From positions 186,001 to 250,000 of the forward strand of contig NC_013165.1 in the NCBI RefSeq assembly GCF_000023885.1: 64,000 nucleotides of DNA. The letters are read 5' to 3'. The notes beneath the pieces are model-generated. The model had not been told where the DNA came from, made no database searches, and saw nothing but the letters and a program-made list of their open reading frames with translations. Shown here piece by piece: positions 36,119-45,248 of the stretch (positions are counted from its first letter, which is position 1; every line of letters begins with the position of its first letter). The translations under genes and the position numbers were made by a program. The stretch comes from Slackia heliotrinireducens DSM 20476 (GTDB lineage: Bacteria > Actinomycetota > Coriobacteriia > Coriobacteriales > Eggerthellaceae).

Positions 36119-36838
36119 ATGGTATGCATGAACGGCAACGAGTATTTGGTTGTCAACAACCTTTGTAAGCATTACGGCGAAGGCGATGCTCGGATCACGG
36201 TTCTCCAGGGCTTCGAGACCACCATCAACCGCGGCGAGATCTGCGTGCTTCTGGGCCCTTCCGGCTCGGGCAAATCCACGTTTCTGAACCTGGTCGGCGG
36301 ATTGGAGCCAGCCGATGAGGGGAACATCGTCGTGAACGGCGTGGACATCACGACCCTGAACGACCATGACCTGGTAGAATACCGCCGTCGAGAACTGGGC
36401 TTCGTGTTCCAGTTCTACAACCTGGTGCCCGACTTGACGGTGCAGGAGAACATCGAGGTCACGCAGGTCTTGAGCAGGAACCCGCTTCCCATGGAGCCCC
36501 TCCTGAAATCGCTGGGCCTGTGGGAGCACCGCCGCAAATTCCCCAACCAGATATCCGGCGGCCAGCAGCAACGCTGCGCCATCGGTCGCGCGTTGGTGAA
36601 GGCGCCCGGTCTGCTGCTGTGCGACGAGCCCACCGGCGCTCTGGACTACAACACCTCCAAGGAGATTCTGGAGCTGTTCGAACAGGTCAATCGCGAATAT
36701 GGCTGCACCATCGTCATCGTGACCCACAACGACGCCATCAAGCACATGTCCCATCGCATCCTGCGCCTGCACGACGGGCGCCTCATCGAGGACCGCGTTA
36801 ACGACGCCATCATGCCCGCCCGCGAACTCGCCTGGTAG
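36119..36838 (+). CDS. ABC transporter ATP-binding protein, MacB/LolD-like
   Basis: 239 residues from ATG 36119 (GGGAAG upstream; 36128 is an alternative). Walker [11 protein letters not shown]-loop in [20 protein letters not shown], signature ISGGQQQR, Walker [13 protein letters not shown]. The [11 protein letters not shown] form and the THND H-loop belong to the mechanotransmission exporters (MacB, LolD, FtsE-like). It pairs with the FtsX-type permease that starts 6 bases after its stop. Cargo unknown. A second such pair is at 48.1-52.5 kb. Confidence 0.9.
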   Translation: MVCMNGNEYLVVNNLCKHYGEGDARITVLQGFETTINRGEICVLLGPSGSGKSTFLNLVGGLEPADEGNIVVNGVDITTLNDHDLVEYRRRELGFVFQFYNLVPDLTVQENIEVTQVLSRNPLPMEPLLKSLGLWEHRRKFPNQISGGQQQRCAIGRALVKAPGLLLCDEPTGALDYNTSKEILELFEQVNREYGCTIVIVTHNDAIKHMSHRILRLHDGRLIEDRVNDAIMPARELAW

Positions 36839-36844
36839 GCAGCC

Positions 36845-39280
36845 ATGGCAACACCTTTGAGAAAGCGGCTTCCGCGCGAATTCAAAAACAACCTGGGGCG
36901 TTACCTGGGCATGATTCTGCTGATGGTCATGGCCATCGCGCTGACCTCGGGGTTCTTGGTGTCCGCCACCAGCATTCAGGTCATCGACAGCCGCAGCCGC
37001 GACACGTACAACGTGGAGGACGGCAGGTTCACCACGAACTTCGAGGCGGACGACGAATCCATCGCCGCCGTCGAGGCGCTGGGCGCAACCGTGTACAAGC
37101 TGTTCTACGCCGACATGCCCCTGACGGTTCCCGGTGACGACACCGCCATCACCGTGCGCGTGTTCGAGAACCGAACCGAGGTGGACCTGCCCGCCTACAT
37201 CGAAGGTCAGGCCCCGGCTGCCGACAACGAAATCGCCCTCAACAGGAACTTCTGCGACAACCTGGATTTGGAGCTGGGCGACACCGTCCAGGTGGCGGGG
37301 GAGGACTTCGTGCTGGTGGGGAAGGTGTCCCTGCCTGATCAGGTGACCACCTTCAGGCGCAACACGGACTTCATCTTCAACTCGCTGCAGTTCTGCGTGG
37401 CCCAGGTCACGTCGGAAACCTACGAGCGCATAGCGGCGTCGGGAAGCCAGTACAACTACGCTTTCGTGCTGGACGACCGCGACATGGCGCTGGCCGACCG
37501 CATCAGCTTCGAATCCGACCTGACCGAGGCGCTGTCCGACAACGGCGAGGTGTTGACCGACCTGGTCGATTGGGAAGGCAACCAGGGCATCGTATATGCC
37601 ACAGACGACGTCGAGGGCGACATCCTTATGTGGGAAGTCCTGCTCATGCTGCTGATTGTCATCATGGCGTTCGTGTTCGTGGTGCTGACCAACGCCAACA
37701 TCGAAGAGGAGAGCTCGGTCATCGGCACGCTGCTGGCCAGCGGTTACCGCAAGCGCGAGCTCATCTTCCATTACATGACGCTGCCGCTGATAGTCGGCAT
37801 TGTCGGGTGCGTGGCGGGCACGGCGCTGGGCAGGCTGGTGTTCGTCGAACCCATGAAGAACCTGTATTACAACAGCTACTGCTTCCCGCCATTCGAGCAA
37901 TATTGGAACACGAAGGTCTTCTTCATCACCTCGGTCGTGCCGTTCGTGCTGCTGGTGGGCATCACCCTGGGCGGCCTGCTGAGCAAGATGAACGCCACGC
38001 CGCTGCAGTTCCTCAGGCACGAGATAGGCCGACGTTCCAAATCCGGCGGCGTCAGGCTGCCCGACTGGATTCCCTTCCCGGTTCGCTTCCGCCTGCGCGT
38101 GTTCACGAGGAACTGGACGCACTTTCTGACGTTGTTCTTCGGCATCGCCTTCGGCAGCCTGTTGCTGCTGTTCGGGTTCTGCATGATGCCGTTGGTCCAA
38201 CACAACGCGGACACCATGGCCGAAAGCGTGGTGGCCGAGCATGTGTACACGCTGAAGGCTCCGTTGGAAATCGACGGGACCGACATGCAGCGCGAATCTT
38301 TCGAGGCGGCGGAAACGCTGGCCACCACCGAGGACCTGTCCGAGCTGAACCCCGACAACATGCTGTCCATGCTGCTGCTGGCCCAGGAGGTGGACGAGGA
38401 CGCCAATCCCGTGAACATCTATGAGAACAGCCAGGAGGCCATCGATCAGGCCGAAAAGTTCGCCGCAACGACGCTGGAGGTCGACCGTCGCATGGGCGGC
38501 CAGAAGGAGGAGACCACGGTCTACGGCGTCCAGCCCGAATCGCGGTACTGGGATTTCGTGAAGGTCTCGTCCGACGGCATCGACGTGGGCGCCGGCCTGG
38601 CGAAAAAGTGCGGGCTGGAAGAAGGCAGCACCTACGAGTTCTACGACAAGTACGAGGACAAAAGCTATTCGTTTACAGTGGAGCACATCGTGGGCAGCGC
38701 CAGCGACATGGCCACGTACATGCGGATTGACAGCTTCAACCAGGTGTTCGACCAGGAGCCCGACAACTTCAACGGCTACGCCTCCGACCTGCCGCTGAGC
38801 TTCGATGACCGTTACCTGGTGAACGACCTGACGCCCGAATCGATGCAGGGCGTCGCCGACCAGATGAGCGACTCCATGGGCAGCATCGCCAACATGATGA
38901 TTTTCGTGGCCGTGCCCATCTACCTGGTTCTGATCTACCTGCTGACCAAGACGGTCATCGACCGCAACGCCCGCGCCATTTCGTACATGAAGGTGTTCGG
39001 CTACCACGACCGCGAGGTGTCGAAGCTGTACGTGCGTTCCATCACCGTGACGGTGCTTGTGTCGCTGGTGCTGTGCATACCGCTGCTGATCTGGGCGTTG
39101 TCGCTGCTGCTGGAGTTCGTGTTCATGTCCTACCCCGGGAACCTGGAGATGTACATCCAGCCGCTGGCGGTAGGCAAGGAGCTCGCCCTGGGCGTGGTGA
39201 CCTATGCGGTGGTGGCGTTCCTGCATGTGCGGGCCATTCGCAAGGTGCCGCTGGCCCTGGCCATGAAGGCGGCGGAATAA
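36845..39280 (+). CDS. FtsX-like ABC permease, two-block type
   Basis: 811 residues. First TM at about 18-40 (YLGMILLMVMAIALTSGFLVSA), an extracytoplasmic domain to about 260, three TM helices (about 262-385), a linker, then a second copy: TM near 425, extracytoplasmic domain, and three TM helices at the C-terminus (about 685-800). This 4+4 TM layout is the duplicated FtsX form found in Gram-positive peptide or lipid exporters. The last residues KVPLALAMKAAE are the typical coupling end. Partner ATPase directly upstream. Confidence 0.88.
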   Translation: MATPLRKRLPREFKNNLGRYLGMILLMVMAIALTSGFLVSATSIQVIDSRSRDTYNVEDGRFTTNFEADDESIAAVEALGATVYKLFYADMPLTVPGDDTAITVRVFENRTEVDLPAYIEGQAPAADNEIALNRNFCDNLDLELGDTVQVAGEDFVLVGKVSLPDQVTTFRRNTDFIFNSLQFCVAQVTSETYERIAASGSQYNYAFVLDDRDMALADRISFESDLTEALSDNGEVLTDLVDWEGNQGIVYATDDVEGDILMWEVLLMLLIVIMAFVFVVLTNANIEEESSVIGTLLASGYRKRELIFHYMTLPLIVGIVGCVAGTALGRLVFVEPMKNLYYNSYCFPPFEQYWNTKVFFITSVVPFVLLVGITLGGLLSKMNATPLQFLRHEIGRRSKSGGVRLPDWIPFPVRFRLRVFTRNWTHFLTLFFGIAFGSLLLLFGFCMMPLVQHNADTMAESVVAEHVYTLKAPLEIDGTDMQRESFEAAETLATTEDLSELNPDNMLSMLLLAQEVDEDANPVNIYENSQEAIDQAEKFAATTLEVDRRMGGQKEETTVYGVQPESRYWDFVKVSSDGIDVGAGLAKKCGLEEGSTYEFYDKYEDKSYSFTVEHIVGSASDMATYMRIDSFNQVFDQEPDNFNGYASDLPLSFDDRYLVNDLTPESMQGVADQMSDSMGSIANMMIFVAVPIYLVLIYLLTKTVIDRNARAISYMKVFGYHDREVSKLYVRSITVTVLVSLVLCIPLLIWALSLLLEFVFMSYPGNLEMYIQPLAVGKELALGVVTYAVVAFLHVRAIRKVPLALAMKAAE

Positions 39281-39289
39281 GACCTGCCG

Positions 39290-39370
39290 CGGGACAACGG
39301 GGACGGAGGGTATTGTCCGTTCGTTGACGTTTTCGGGCTGGACAGCGGGGATGCTGAGGGCATTGTCCCG
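39290..39370. repeat. Pair of related palindromes (REP-like)
   Basis: Hairpin 1 runs GGACAA...TTGTCC (39292-39318), hairpin 2 GGACAG...TTGTCC (39340-39368), both with a CGGGGA...GAGGG core. CGGGACAA (39290-39297) and TTGTCCCG (39363-39370) also pair to enclose both. GGGACG-rich cores recall the palindrome at 971-1022. Confidence 0.5.
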
Positions 39371-39588
39371 TCGGGCCGTACTGACGAAGCAAACGCCTAG
39401 GATGCCTTCGAATCCGCTGCAGCCCACTCGGACAAAACAAAGGCGCCCCTTGGGCCCGACGATTATACGGAAGAAGGACCTGCCGGCGCAGGCCGTGCCA
39501 GGTAACGTCTTGGTGTGCGTTCGTCACGGTTCGCATTAAATCATCCGCAAGAAAGATGATTCACGTATAGAAATAGAATAAACAGGGA
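39371..39588. other. Intergenic stretch before the MOSC gene
   Basis: No gene seen. ACCGTGACGA on the minus strand (39521-39530) resembles the molybdenum repeat unit. ATCATC...GATGAT (39540-39560) is a weak hairpin. Confidence 0.35.
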
Positions 39589-39594
39589 TATAAT
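39589..39594 (+). promoter_or_regulatory. -10 box for the MOSC gene
   Basis: Perfect TATAAT 64 bp upstream of the start; -35 not recognisable. Confidence 0.5.
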
Positions 39595-39657
39595 CGGGTA
39601 TGCCAGTGTGGTGGCTGGCAAGAGAAGGAATGTCCGTACGGTTCAAAAGGGGGGCCT

Positions 39658-40191
39658 ATGCCCGAAATCCTCGCAACGGGGCGCGTTCGCTCCGTCAATA
39701 TCTCCACGCGCAAAGGCACGCGTAAAACGCCTGTCGAAGAGCCGCAAACCGTCGTCGTGCAGCACGGCATTGCCGAGGACGCCCACGCCGGCGATTGGCA
39801 CCGCCAGGTGTCGTTTCTGGCCATGGAGTCCATCGAACGCGCGCGTGACCTGGGGCTCGAGGTGAAGGAAGGCGATTTCGGCGAAAACTTCACCACCGAA
39901 GGCATCGACGTGATGCGCCTGCCTATGGGCACGCAGCTGCGCATCGGCAGCGACGTGCTGGTGGAAATCAGCCAGATCGGCAAGGTCTGCCACACGCGCT
40001 GCGCCATCTACTACCTGGCGGGCGATTGCATTTTCCCGCGGGAAGGCATTTTCGGCGTGGTGCTGGAAGGCGGCCAGGTGCAGGTGGGCGACCCCATCGA
40101 CGTGGTGAAGATGGGCGACGGCACCTGCGAGTTCTCGCCGGCGGAGGCCATCGCCGAGGTGGAGGAGGCTCGCGCCAACGGCACGCTGTAA
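39658..40191 (+). CDS. MOSC-domain protein
   Basis: 177 residues, all MOSC (molybdenum cofactor sulfurase C-terminal) domain: VRSVNISTRKGTRKTPVEEP, GIAEDAHAGDWHRQVSFLAMESIE, EGDFGENFTTEGID, and the conserved Cys pair CHTRC (Cys111, Cys115), of which Cys115 sits where the MOSC cysteine is expected. MOSC proteins carry sulfur or bind the molybdenum cofactor; stand-alone ones often accompany MogA. Ribosome site AGGGGGG 5 bases before ATG. It fits the molybdenum theme of the window. Confidence 0.88.
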   Translation: MPEILATGRVRSVNISTRKGTRKTPVEEPQTVVVQHGIAEDAHAGDWHRQVSFLAMESIERARDLGLEVKEGDFGENFTTEGIDVMRLPMGTQLRIGSDVLVEISQIGKVCHTRCAIYYLAGDCIFPREGIFGVVLEGGQVQVGDPIDVVKMGDGTCEFSPAEAIAEVEEARANGTL

Positions 40192-40207
40192 CGGCCCGAG
40201 AAAGCAT

Positions 40208-40233
40208 GCAGCCCGGCGAAACCGTCGGGCTGC
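40208..40233. terminator. Hairpin between the convergent MOSC and CGCAxxG genes
   Basis: GCAGCCCG (40208-40215) with CGGGCTGC (40226-40233), plus inner CG pairs; no strong T run. Confidence 0.55.
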
Positions 40234-40263
40234 TCATGCGTACGGGGTCGATTTCGCCGCAGT

Positions 40264-40695
40264 CTAGGCGGTGGCGTCGATGTCGACCATCTGGGCCAGC
40301 GCCAGCCGCACACCGTCCTCGATGCAGCCGTCGCAGGTGCGAAGCTTGGGGCCGCCGGTTTCGCCGCGGATCACCCCGCACAGGGTGGAACCGTTCTTCT
40401 TTCGGAAATCCTCGACCAGCTGCTTGGCTCGGACGTAGGTCGACTTCTTCGTGATGGGACCGTCGGGTCCCTTGCTCATGCGGTAGCCCATCACCATGAT
40501 GCCGCCCGAAATGGCGCCGCAGGTCTCCGTGAAACCGCCCATGCCGCCGCCGAATCCTTCGGCCAGCCGAAACGCGGCCTTTTCGTCCAGCCCCGCAAGG
40601 TCGCAGGTTGCGCATGCCACGCACTGCGCGCAGTTGAATCCGCGTTCATGCAGTTCAAGGGCGTGTGCTACCCGGCGTTCAACGTCGATGTCCAT
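40264..40695 (-). CDS. C_GCAxxG_C_C family redox-type protein
   Basis: 143 residues with the family's spaced cysteines: ELHERGFNCAQCV near 16-27, CGAISGGIMVMG near 59-70, and C-terminal cysteines in LCGVIRG and RTCDGCIEDG. Such proteins are thought to bind a metal cluster or take part in redox reactions, and are frequent in anaerobes. GFGGGMG before the CGA motif is typical. The start ATG lacks a strong ribosome site (GGGGGATTA about 9 bases upstream). Convergent with the MOSC gene. Exact role unknown. Confidence 0.85.
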   Translation of the reverse strand: MDIDVERRVAHALELHERGFNCAQCVACATCDLAGLDEKAAFRLAEGFGGGMGGFTETCGAISGGIMVMGYRMSKGPDGPITKKSTYVRAKQLVEDFRKKNGSTLCGVIRGETGGPKLRTCDGCIEDGVRLALAQMVDIDATA

Positions 40696-40811
40696 TAATC
40701 CCCCTTGCGTCTCGGAATGTACGTATCAATTGCAGTGCGTGAAAGCCGCTTCGCCACCTAAGGAAAACGCCCGCGGCTCTCGCAGGCGGGCGTTTCGGAA
40801 GGGCGGTTCGG

Positions 40812-41999
40812 CTAGGCGTCGTATTCGGCCTTGAGCTCGGCGAACGCGGGCAGCGAATTCACGATGGTGTCGTGGCTCACGCAGTAGCCCAGGCGCACCC
40901 AGCCCTTCGCGCCGAAGCTGTCCGACGGCACGATGAGCAGCTCGTGGGCCTTGGCGCGCTCAGCGAAGGCCGTAGCGTCGGGCTCCAGCGAGCGTACCCA
41001 CAGGTAGAAGGCGCCTTGGGGCGCGACGCATTCGTACCCCAGCTCGGTCAGACCGCCGTACAGCGCGTCGCGGTTCTCCTTGTAAGCCGCCACGTCGGAC
41101 GGTTCGTCCACGCAGCGCTCGATGACCGATTGGAAGATGGCGGGCGCGCACACGAAGCCCAACGCGCGGCCGGCACCTGCCACGGCGGCGTACACGCGCT
41201 GCCAGTCGTCGGCGGTTTGCGGCACCAGCACGTAGCCGATGCGCTCGCCGGGCAGGCTCAGCGACTTGGAGTAGGAATAGCACACCAGGGTGTTCTCGTA
41301 GAAGCCAGGCACCCAGGGCACATCCAGCCCGTCGTAGACGATTTCGCGGTAGGGCTCGTCGGCGATCAGATAGATGGCGTGCCCGTATTCGAGCTCCTTC
41401 TTGCGCAGGATGCTGCCCAAGGCGGCCAGGTCAGAGGCGGGATAAACCGAGCCCACCGGGTTGTTGGGGGTGTTGATGACCATGCCCTTGGTGGCCGGCG
41501 TGATGGCAGCTTCGATGGCAGCCAGGTCCAGCTGGAAATTGTCCTCGCGCGCGAGGACTTCCACACAGGTGCACTTGGCGTTTTCGATCCAGACGCGGTA
41601 TTCGGGGAAGTACGGCGCCACCACGATGAACTCGTCCCCAGGGTTGCTGATGGCGTTGAAGCAGATGTTGAGCGAAGCCGCTGCGCCGCAGGTCATGTAC
41701 AGGTTCGCGGCCGTGTATTCGGTTCTGAAGCGGCGGTTGAGCGAATCGGCGATGGCGGTGCGGACCGCCGGCGTGCCCTGGGCGGGCGTGTAGCCGTGCA
41801 GCTTGTCGGCGGGCACGGTGCTGACCAGGTCGATCAGCGCGTCGGCCACGGCCTTCGGCGCGGGGATGCTGGGGTTGCCCAGGCTGAAATCGAACACCTT
41901 GTCGGCTCCGATCTGCGCCTTGCGTTCCAACCCGTAGGCGAACAGCTCGCGGATGGCGCTGGGTGCGCTGCCGAGCTCATACATATGTTGGTTGATCAT
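40812..41999 (-). CDS. PLP-dependent aminotransferase, class I/II
   Basis: 395 residues from the ATG at 41999 (AAGGTGG 5 bases upstream). Fold-type I aminotransferase: DFSLGNPSIPAPKAV, YTPAQGTPAVRTAIADSL, GAAASLNICFNA, NTPNNPVGSVY, ADEPYREIVYD, and the PLP Lys245 in SYSKSLSLPGERIGY, with the terminal Arg in GWVRLGYCVS. It belongs to the AspB/AlaT-like group; the amino acid substrate cannot be fixed. Monocistronic on the minus strand. Confidence 0.9.
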   Translation of the reverse strand: MINQHMYELGSAPSAIRELFAYGLERKAQIGADKVFDFSLGNPSIPAPKAVADALIDLVSTVPADKLHGYTPAQGTPAVRTAIADSLNRRFRTEYTAANLYMTCGAAASLNICFNAISNPGDEFIVVAPYFPEYRVWIENAKCTCVEVLAREDNFQLDLAAIEAAITPATKGMVINTPNNPVGSVYPASDLAALGSILRKKELEYGHAIYLIADEPYREIVYDGLDVPWVPGFYENTLVCYSYSKSLSLPGERIGYVLVPQTADDWQRVYAAVAGAGRALGFVCAPAIFQSVIERCVDEPSDVAAYKENRDALYGGLTELGYECVAPQGAFYLWVRSLEPDATAFAERAKAHELLIVPSDSFGAKGWVRLGYCVSHDTIVNSLPAFAELKAEYDA

Positions 42000-42108
42000 A
42001 GGAACCACCTTCCATTGTGTGTGCAACGGTCCAATGATACCGCTTTCTTACGATGGAGTGCGCCTGATAGTCGGCGGCGGTCGGTTCTGCCATGGATTCC
42101 GCATGGCG

Positions 42109-42139
42109 AAGGTGCCGTAGCGTGAAGATGCGGCACCTT
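42109..42139. repeat. 9-bp hairpin
   Basis: AAGGTGCCG (42109-42117) with CGGCACCTT (42131-42139), upstream of the aminotransferase gene; possible leader hairpin or terminator of an earlier transcript. The surrounding 42000-42183 holds no gene. Confidence 0.45.
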
Positions 42140-42183
42140 GTCGACAGGGCCCGCAGCGATGGGGGCGGGCGCCCATGGCGGCC

Positions 42184-42222
42184 ATAAAAATGCGGCGCCC
42201 AGGTTGCCGGTTCGGGCGCCGC
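42184..42222 (-). terminator. Terminator of the UroD-family gene
   Basis: 9-bp stem GCGGCGCCC/GGGCGCCGC (42192-42200/42214-42222), followed on the minus strand by ATTTTTAT. Confidence 0.85.
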
Positions 42223-42276
42223 TTGGAAGTGGGGCTGGGGTTGGGAAAGTGGTTTCAGCCCCGGAGTGGGTCGGTT

Positions 42277-43404
42277 CTATTGCACGGGCAACGACTCGTC
42301 CTCGTCGCCTTCGAGCAGCGACGGATCCACGGGCCAGCGGCCGAAGATCCGGGCGGCGTCCATAAGCGCGGTCATGTTCTCGCGGGGCGTGCCCACGGGC
42401 ATCTGGCATCCGGACGTCAGCACGAAGCCGCGGGGCGAGTCGTAGGCCTTGCGGATGGATTCCCGCGCCGACCTGAGCACGTCGTACGGCGTACCGTAAA
42501 GCATGACCTCCACGGGAGGAACGTTTCCCTGGATGCACATGTGGGGCCCTAAGACCTCCTTCGCTTCGGCCATGTCCTCCACGTTGTCGGGGCCGAAGGT
42601 GCCGATGCCGCTGGTTATGATGTCGTCCCATAACGCGCGGCTTTTGCCGCAGATGTGCAGGCCGCACCCGCCGCCACGGCTCTTGATGAAGTCGACGTTC
42701 TTCTTCAGGTAGGGCAGCGAGAATTCGCGGTACTGTTCGGCGCGAATGATGGACGACGAGCTGACAGGGTCGGCGAACCCGATGCCCACACCGATGTCCA
42801 GCAGGCGCTCGATGTAGCGGTTGTTGTTCTCGACGATGACTTCCATCAGCTCTTTTACCTGGTCTGGGTGCTTGCGCAGGCCCTTGAGCAGAGTTTGCGT
42901 GCCCACGACCATGGCCGCGATGGTGAACGGCCCGGTCACGGTGCCGCCGACGGGCACCGTGGCGCCCAGCTTTTCCTTCACCATGGCCAATGCCTTCAAG
43001 ATGATGGGAAGGCGTCCGTCCTTGTCGACGTCGACGAGCTTCGCCTTACCCACCTCGTCGAGGCTCTTGAGGGCCGGCGTCTTGAGCTGCGCCACGTTGT
43101 TGTCGAAGTAGGCGATTTCCGAACCCATGGCTTCGGCCATGCCGCGCAGCGTGGTGGAAAGCCCGGCGCCGTCGGAATGGAAGTGCTCCTGCAGGTACAC
43201 CTCCAGGTCGCACATCTTTTCGGCGGAATGGTAGTAATCTGCGATGGACATGCCCATGAGGGGCGCCATGGTCTCGCCCGTGTCAAGCACGCAGGGGATG
43301 CGGTCGACCGGTTTTCCCTGGCTGTACAGGCGGTCGCGCTCCAGCGCCGTCAGCTCGTCGGGTTTCACCTCCAACCCGTGCAGGTATTTCTCTATATCTA
43401 CCAA
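42277..43404 (-). CDS. UroD-family methyltransferase (corrinoid-linked type)
   Basis: 375 residues from a TTG with AAGGAGG 7 bases upstream; no in-frame ATG fits. Uroporphyrinogen-decarboxylase fold, but with the zinc ligands of methylcobamide:CoM-type enzymes (MtaA/MtbA): His and Cys in GLHICGKS near 274-281 and Cys in TSGCQMPVGTP near 335-345. True HemE lacks this HxC...C set. In Coriobacteriia such proteins accompany demethylation of methoxylated compounds or methylamines. No corrinoid protein or partner methyltransferase is adjacent. An nhaC antiporter gene lies directly upstream on the same strand (102-bp gap). Confidence 0.82.
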   Translation of the reverse strand: MVDIEKYLHGLEVKPDELTALERDRLYSQGKPVDRIPCVLDTGETMAPLMGMSIADYYHSAEKMCDLEVYLQEHFHSDGAGLSTTLRGMAEAMGSEIAYFDNNVAQLKTPALKSLDEVGKAKLVDVDKDGRLPIILKALAMVKEKLGATVPVGGTVTGPFTIAAMVVGTQTLLKGLRKHPDQVKELMEVIVENNNRYIERLLDIGVGIGFADPVSSSSIIRAEQYREFSLPYLKKNVDFIKSRGGGCGLHICGKSRALWDDIITSGIGTFGPDNVEDMAEAKEVLGPHMCIQGNVPPVEVMLYGTPYDVLRSARESIRKAYDSPRGFVLTSGCQMPVGTPRENMTALMDAARIFGRWPVDPSLLEGDEDESLPVQ

Positions 43405-43435
43405 CGTTCATCCTCCTTGGCGGTTGCTAATGCGT

Positions 43436-43467
43436 CTCGCGCGGAACCCGGTCGGATCCCGCGCGAG
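43436..43467. repeat. 9-bp GC hairpin between nhaC and the UroD-family gene
   Basis: CTCGCGCGG (43436-43444) with CCGCGCGAG (43459-43467); no T run on either strand, so possibly an mRNA processing or stability hairpin. Confidence 0.45.
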
Positions 43468-43506
43468 CAAGGTGTATGACGGCGTGTCGGTTTTTGGACG
43501 CCGGCG

Positions 43507-44883
43507 CTACGCCTTATCGGACATGGGCTTGTGGTTCTCCCAGTCCCATTCGCCCTTGCAGACGAAGTCGGAGTACTTCGGAACCACGATGGACAGGATC
43601 GCGAACACGGTCAGGAGCATAAGGTACCAGTTGCAACCCATGATGGCCAGCGGGCTGGCGGCGCCTTCGGAAAGGGCCATGACCGTCAGCATCTGAGCGC
43701 CGTAGGGGATGAAGCCCTGCATGACGCAGGATGCGATGTCGATGAGGGATGCAGTGCGGCGCGGGTCGATGCCGAACTTGGTGCTGATGTCACGGGACAG
43801 CGAGCCGGTGACGATGATGGCCACGGTGTTGTTGGCGGTTGCCATGTCGGTCAGGCCGGTCATGGTCGCGATGCCCACCTGAGCGGACTTCTTGCCCTTG
43901 CAGAAGACGGATACCTTCTCGACCAGCCACTGCAGGCCGCCGTAGCGCTTGGTGAGCTCGGCGATGCCGCCGCAGAACATGGACAGCAGGAACACTTCGA
44001 TCATGCCCTGGAAGCCGGTCCAGATGTTGCCAGCGAAGTCGAGGGCGGTGATGTCGCCGTAGCCCATGCCGATGACGCCAGCGGCGAGGATGCCGATGAG
44101 CAGGACCAGGAACACGTTCATGCCCAGAAGCGCCAGCACCAGAACCAGAACGTAGGGCAGGACCTTGATTGCGGAGAACTCGCCGGCATCGACGGCGGTT
44201 GCGGTCTCAGGAGCGCCGAAGACGACCAGCAGCACGATGGTGATGATGGCGGCAGGCAAAGCGATCCAGAAGTTGGTCTTGAACTTGTCCTTCAGTTCGA
44301 CTGCCTGGGTGCGGGTCGATGCGATGGTGGTGTCGGAAATCATCGACAGGTTGTCGCCGAACATGGCGCCGGTGAGGCATGCGGCCAGGATGAGCGGCAT
44401 GCTCAGGCCGGCCTTGTCGGCCAGGCCCACGGCGATGGGGACCAAAGCGCCCACGGTGCCCATGGACGTGCCCGTGGCGACGGAGAGGAACGCGGCGATG
44501 ACGAACACGCCGGCGGTGATGAAGCGGGCGGGGATGAACGTGACGCCCATGTTGACCGTGGACTCGATGCCGCCCATGGCGCCTGCCACCGCGGAGAACG
44601 CGCCCGCAAGCAGGAAGATCATCAGCATGCACATGACGTCTTCGTTACCTGCGCCCTTGGCGAACGTGGAGAAGTTGTCCATGATGCCCGCCTTGTAGAA
44701 CATGGCGAATGCCGCAACCACGGCAATCAGCGCGGCGACCACCGACGGGAACTGGTAGAACGCCATTTCGACACCCTGGGCTTGCAGGATGATGCCCGCC
44801 CCAAGATAGATGACGATGAAAACCGCGAATGGAATGAGTGCGAGGCCGTTGCTTTTGACGGCTCCTGACTGTTCCTCTGGCAT
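43507..44883 (-). CDS. NhaC-family Na+/H+ antiporter
   Basis: 458 residues with about eleven hydrophobic segments. NhaC-family signatures: SVATGTSMGTVGALVPIAVGLADKAG, LTGAMFGDNLSMISDTTIAST, TGLTDMATANNTVAIIVTG, and QGFIPYGAQ. It would exchange Na+ (or an organic ion; NhaC relatives also move lactate/malate or lysine) across the membrane. AAAGGGGAG 6 bases before ATG. A perfect 12-bp palindrome just upstream (44908) is a candidate operator. The UroD-family gene follows on the same strand. Confidence 0.88.
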   Translation of the reverse strand: MPEEQSGAVKSNGLALIPFAVFIVIYLGAGIILQAQGVEMAFYQFPSVVAALIAVVAAFAMFYKAGIMDNFSTFAKGAGNEDVMCMLMIFLLAGAFSAVAGAMGGIESTVNMGVTFIPARFITAGVFVIAAFLSVATGTSMGTVGALVPIAVGLADKAGLSMPLILAACLTGAMFGDNLSMISDTTIASTRTQAVELKDKFKTNFWIALPAAIITIVLLVVFGAPETATAVDAGEFSAIKVLPYVLVLVLALLGMNVFLVLLIGILAAGVIGMGYGDITALDFAGNIWTGFQGMIEVFLLSMFCGGIAELTKRYGGLQWLVEKVSVFCKGKKSAQVGIATMTGLTDMATANNTVAIIVTGSLSRDISTKFGIDPRRTASLIDIASCVMQGFIPYGAQMLTVMALSEGAASPLAIMGCNWYLMLLTVFAILSIVVPKYSDFVCKGEWDWENHKPMSDKA

Positions 44884-44907
44884 TTTGTCTCCCCTTTCAG
44901 AAAAAAG

Positions 44908-44919
44908 TAATCGCGATTA
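44908..44919. promoter_or_regulatory. Palindromic operator candidate upstream of nhaC
   Basis: TAATCGCGATTA, a perfect 12-bp palindrome in AT-rich DNA, 25 bp upstream of the nhaC start. On the minus strand TTGCAT and TTACTT flank it at a 17-bp spacing, and TTGTTT/TATCTT lie further up. Confidence 0.5.
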
Positions 44920-45206
44920 GTAAAAACATGCAAAAGATAATCCAGCCCGATTTGGGAAACAATCGTTTTGGCCGTTAAGTCTCCGAGCCATTGCAGATGG
45001 GGCATATTTCCAGGTCAGACAATATGACAACCCAGGGCAGTAAGACATGGCGGGGGCGTATGACCCGGGAGGGTGGCGGATGTGTCTCGGGACGCTGCAC
45101 TGCGGGCCCGAGCCTGTGTGGCAGCATGGGCGTGAACGGCTTGTGGTCGAGGCGCAACAGAAGGCCAACATCGGACGCGCACGGCGGCACCTTCGCCACG
45201 TTGCCG
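44920..45206. other. nhaC-ferritin divergent intergenic region
   Basis: About 290 bp with no gene I can support. GC-rich in the middle; no clear Fur-type 19-bp palindrome. Confidence 0.4.
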
Positions 45207-45212
45207 TATAAT
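45207..45212 (+). promoter_or_regulatory. -10 box for the ferritin gene
   Basis: Perfect TATAAT 37 bp upstream of the ferritin ATG; no matching -35. Confidence 0.55.
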
Positions 45213-45248
45213 GCGACGGTACACACATAACGATTGAAAGGAGTCCTC

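Noticed and set aside
36095-39427. A 1110-codon minus-strand frame opposite the first ABC exporter
   Set aside because: His/Gln/Val-rich shadow of a GC-rich gene, no start signals, and it spans two clear plus-strand genes.
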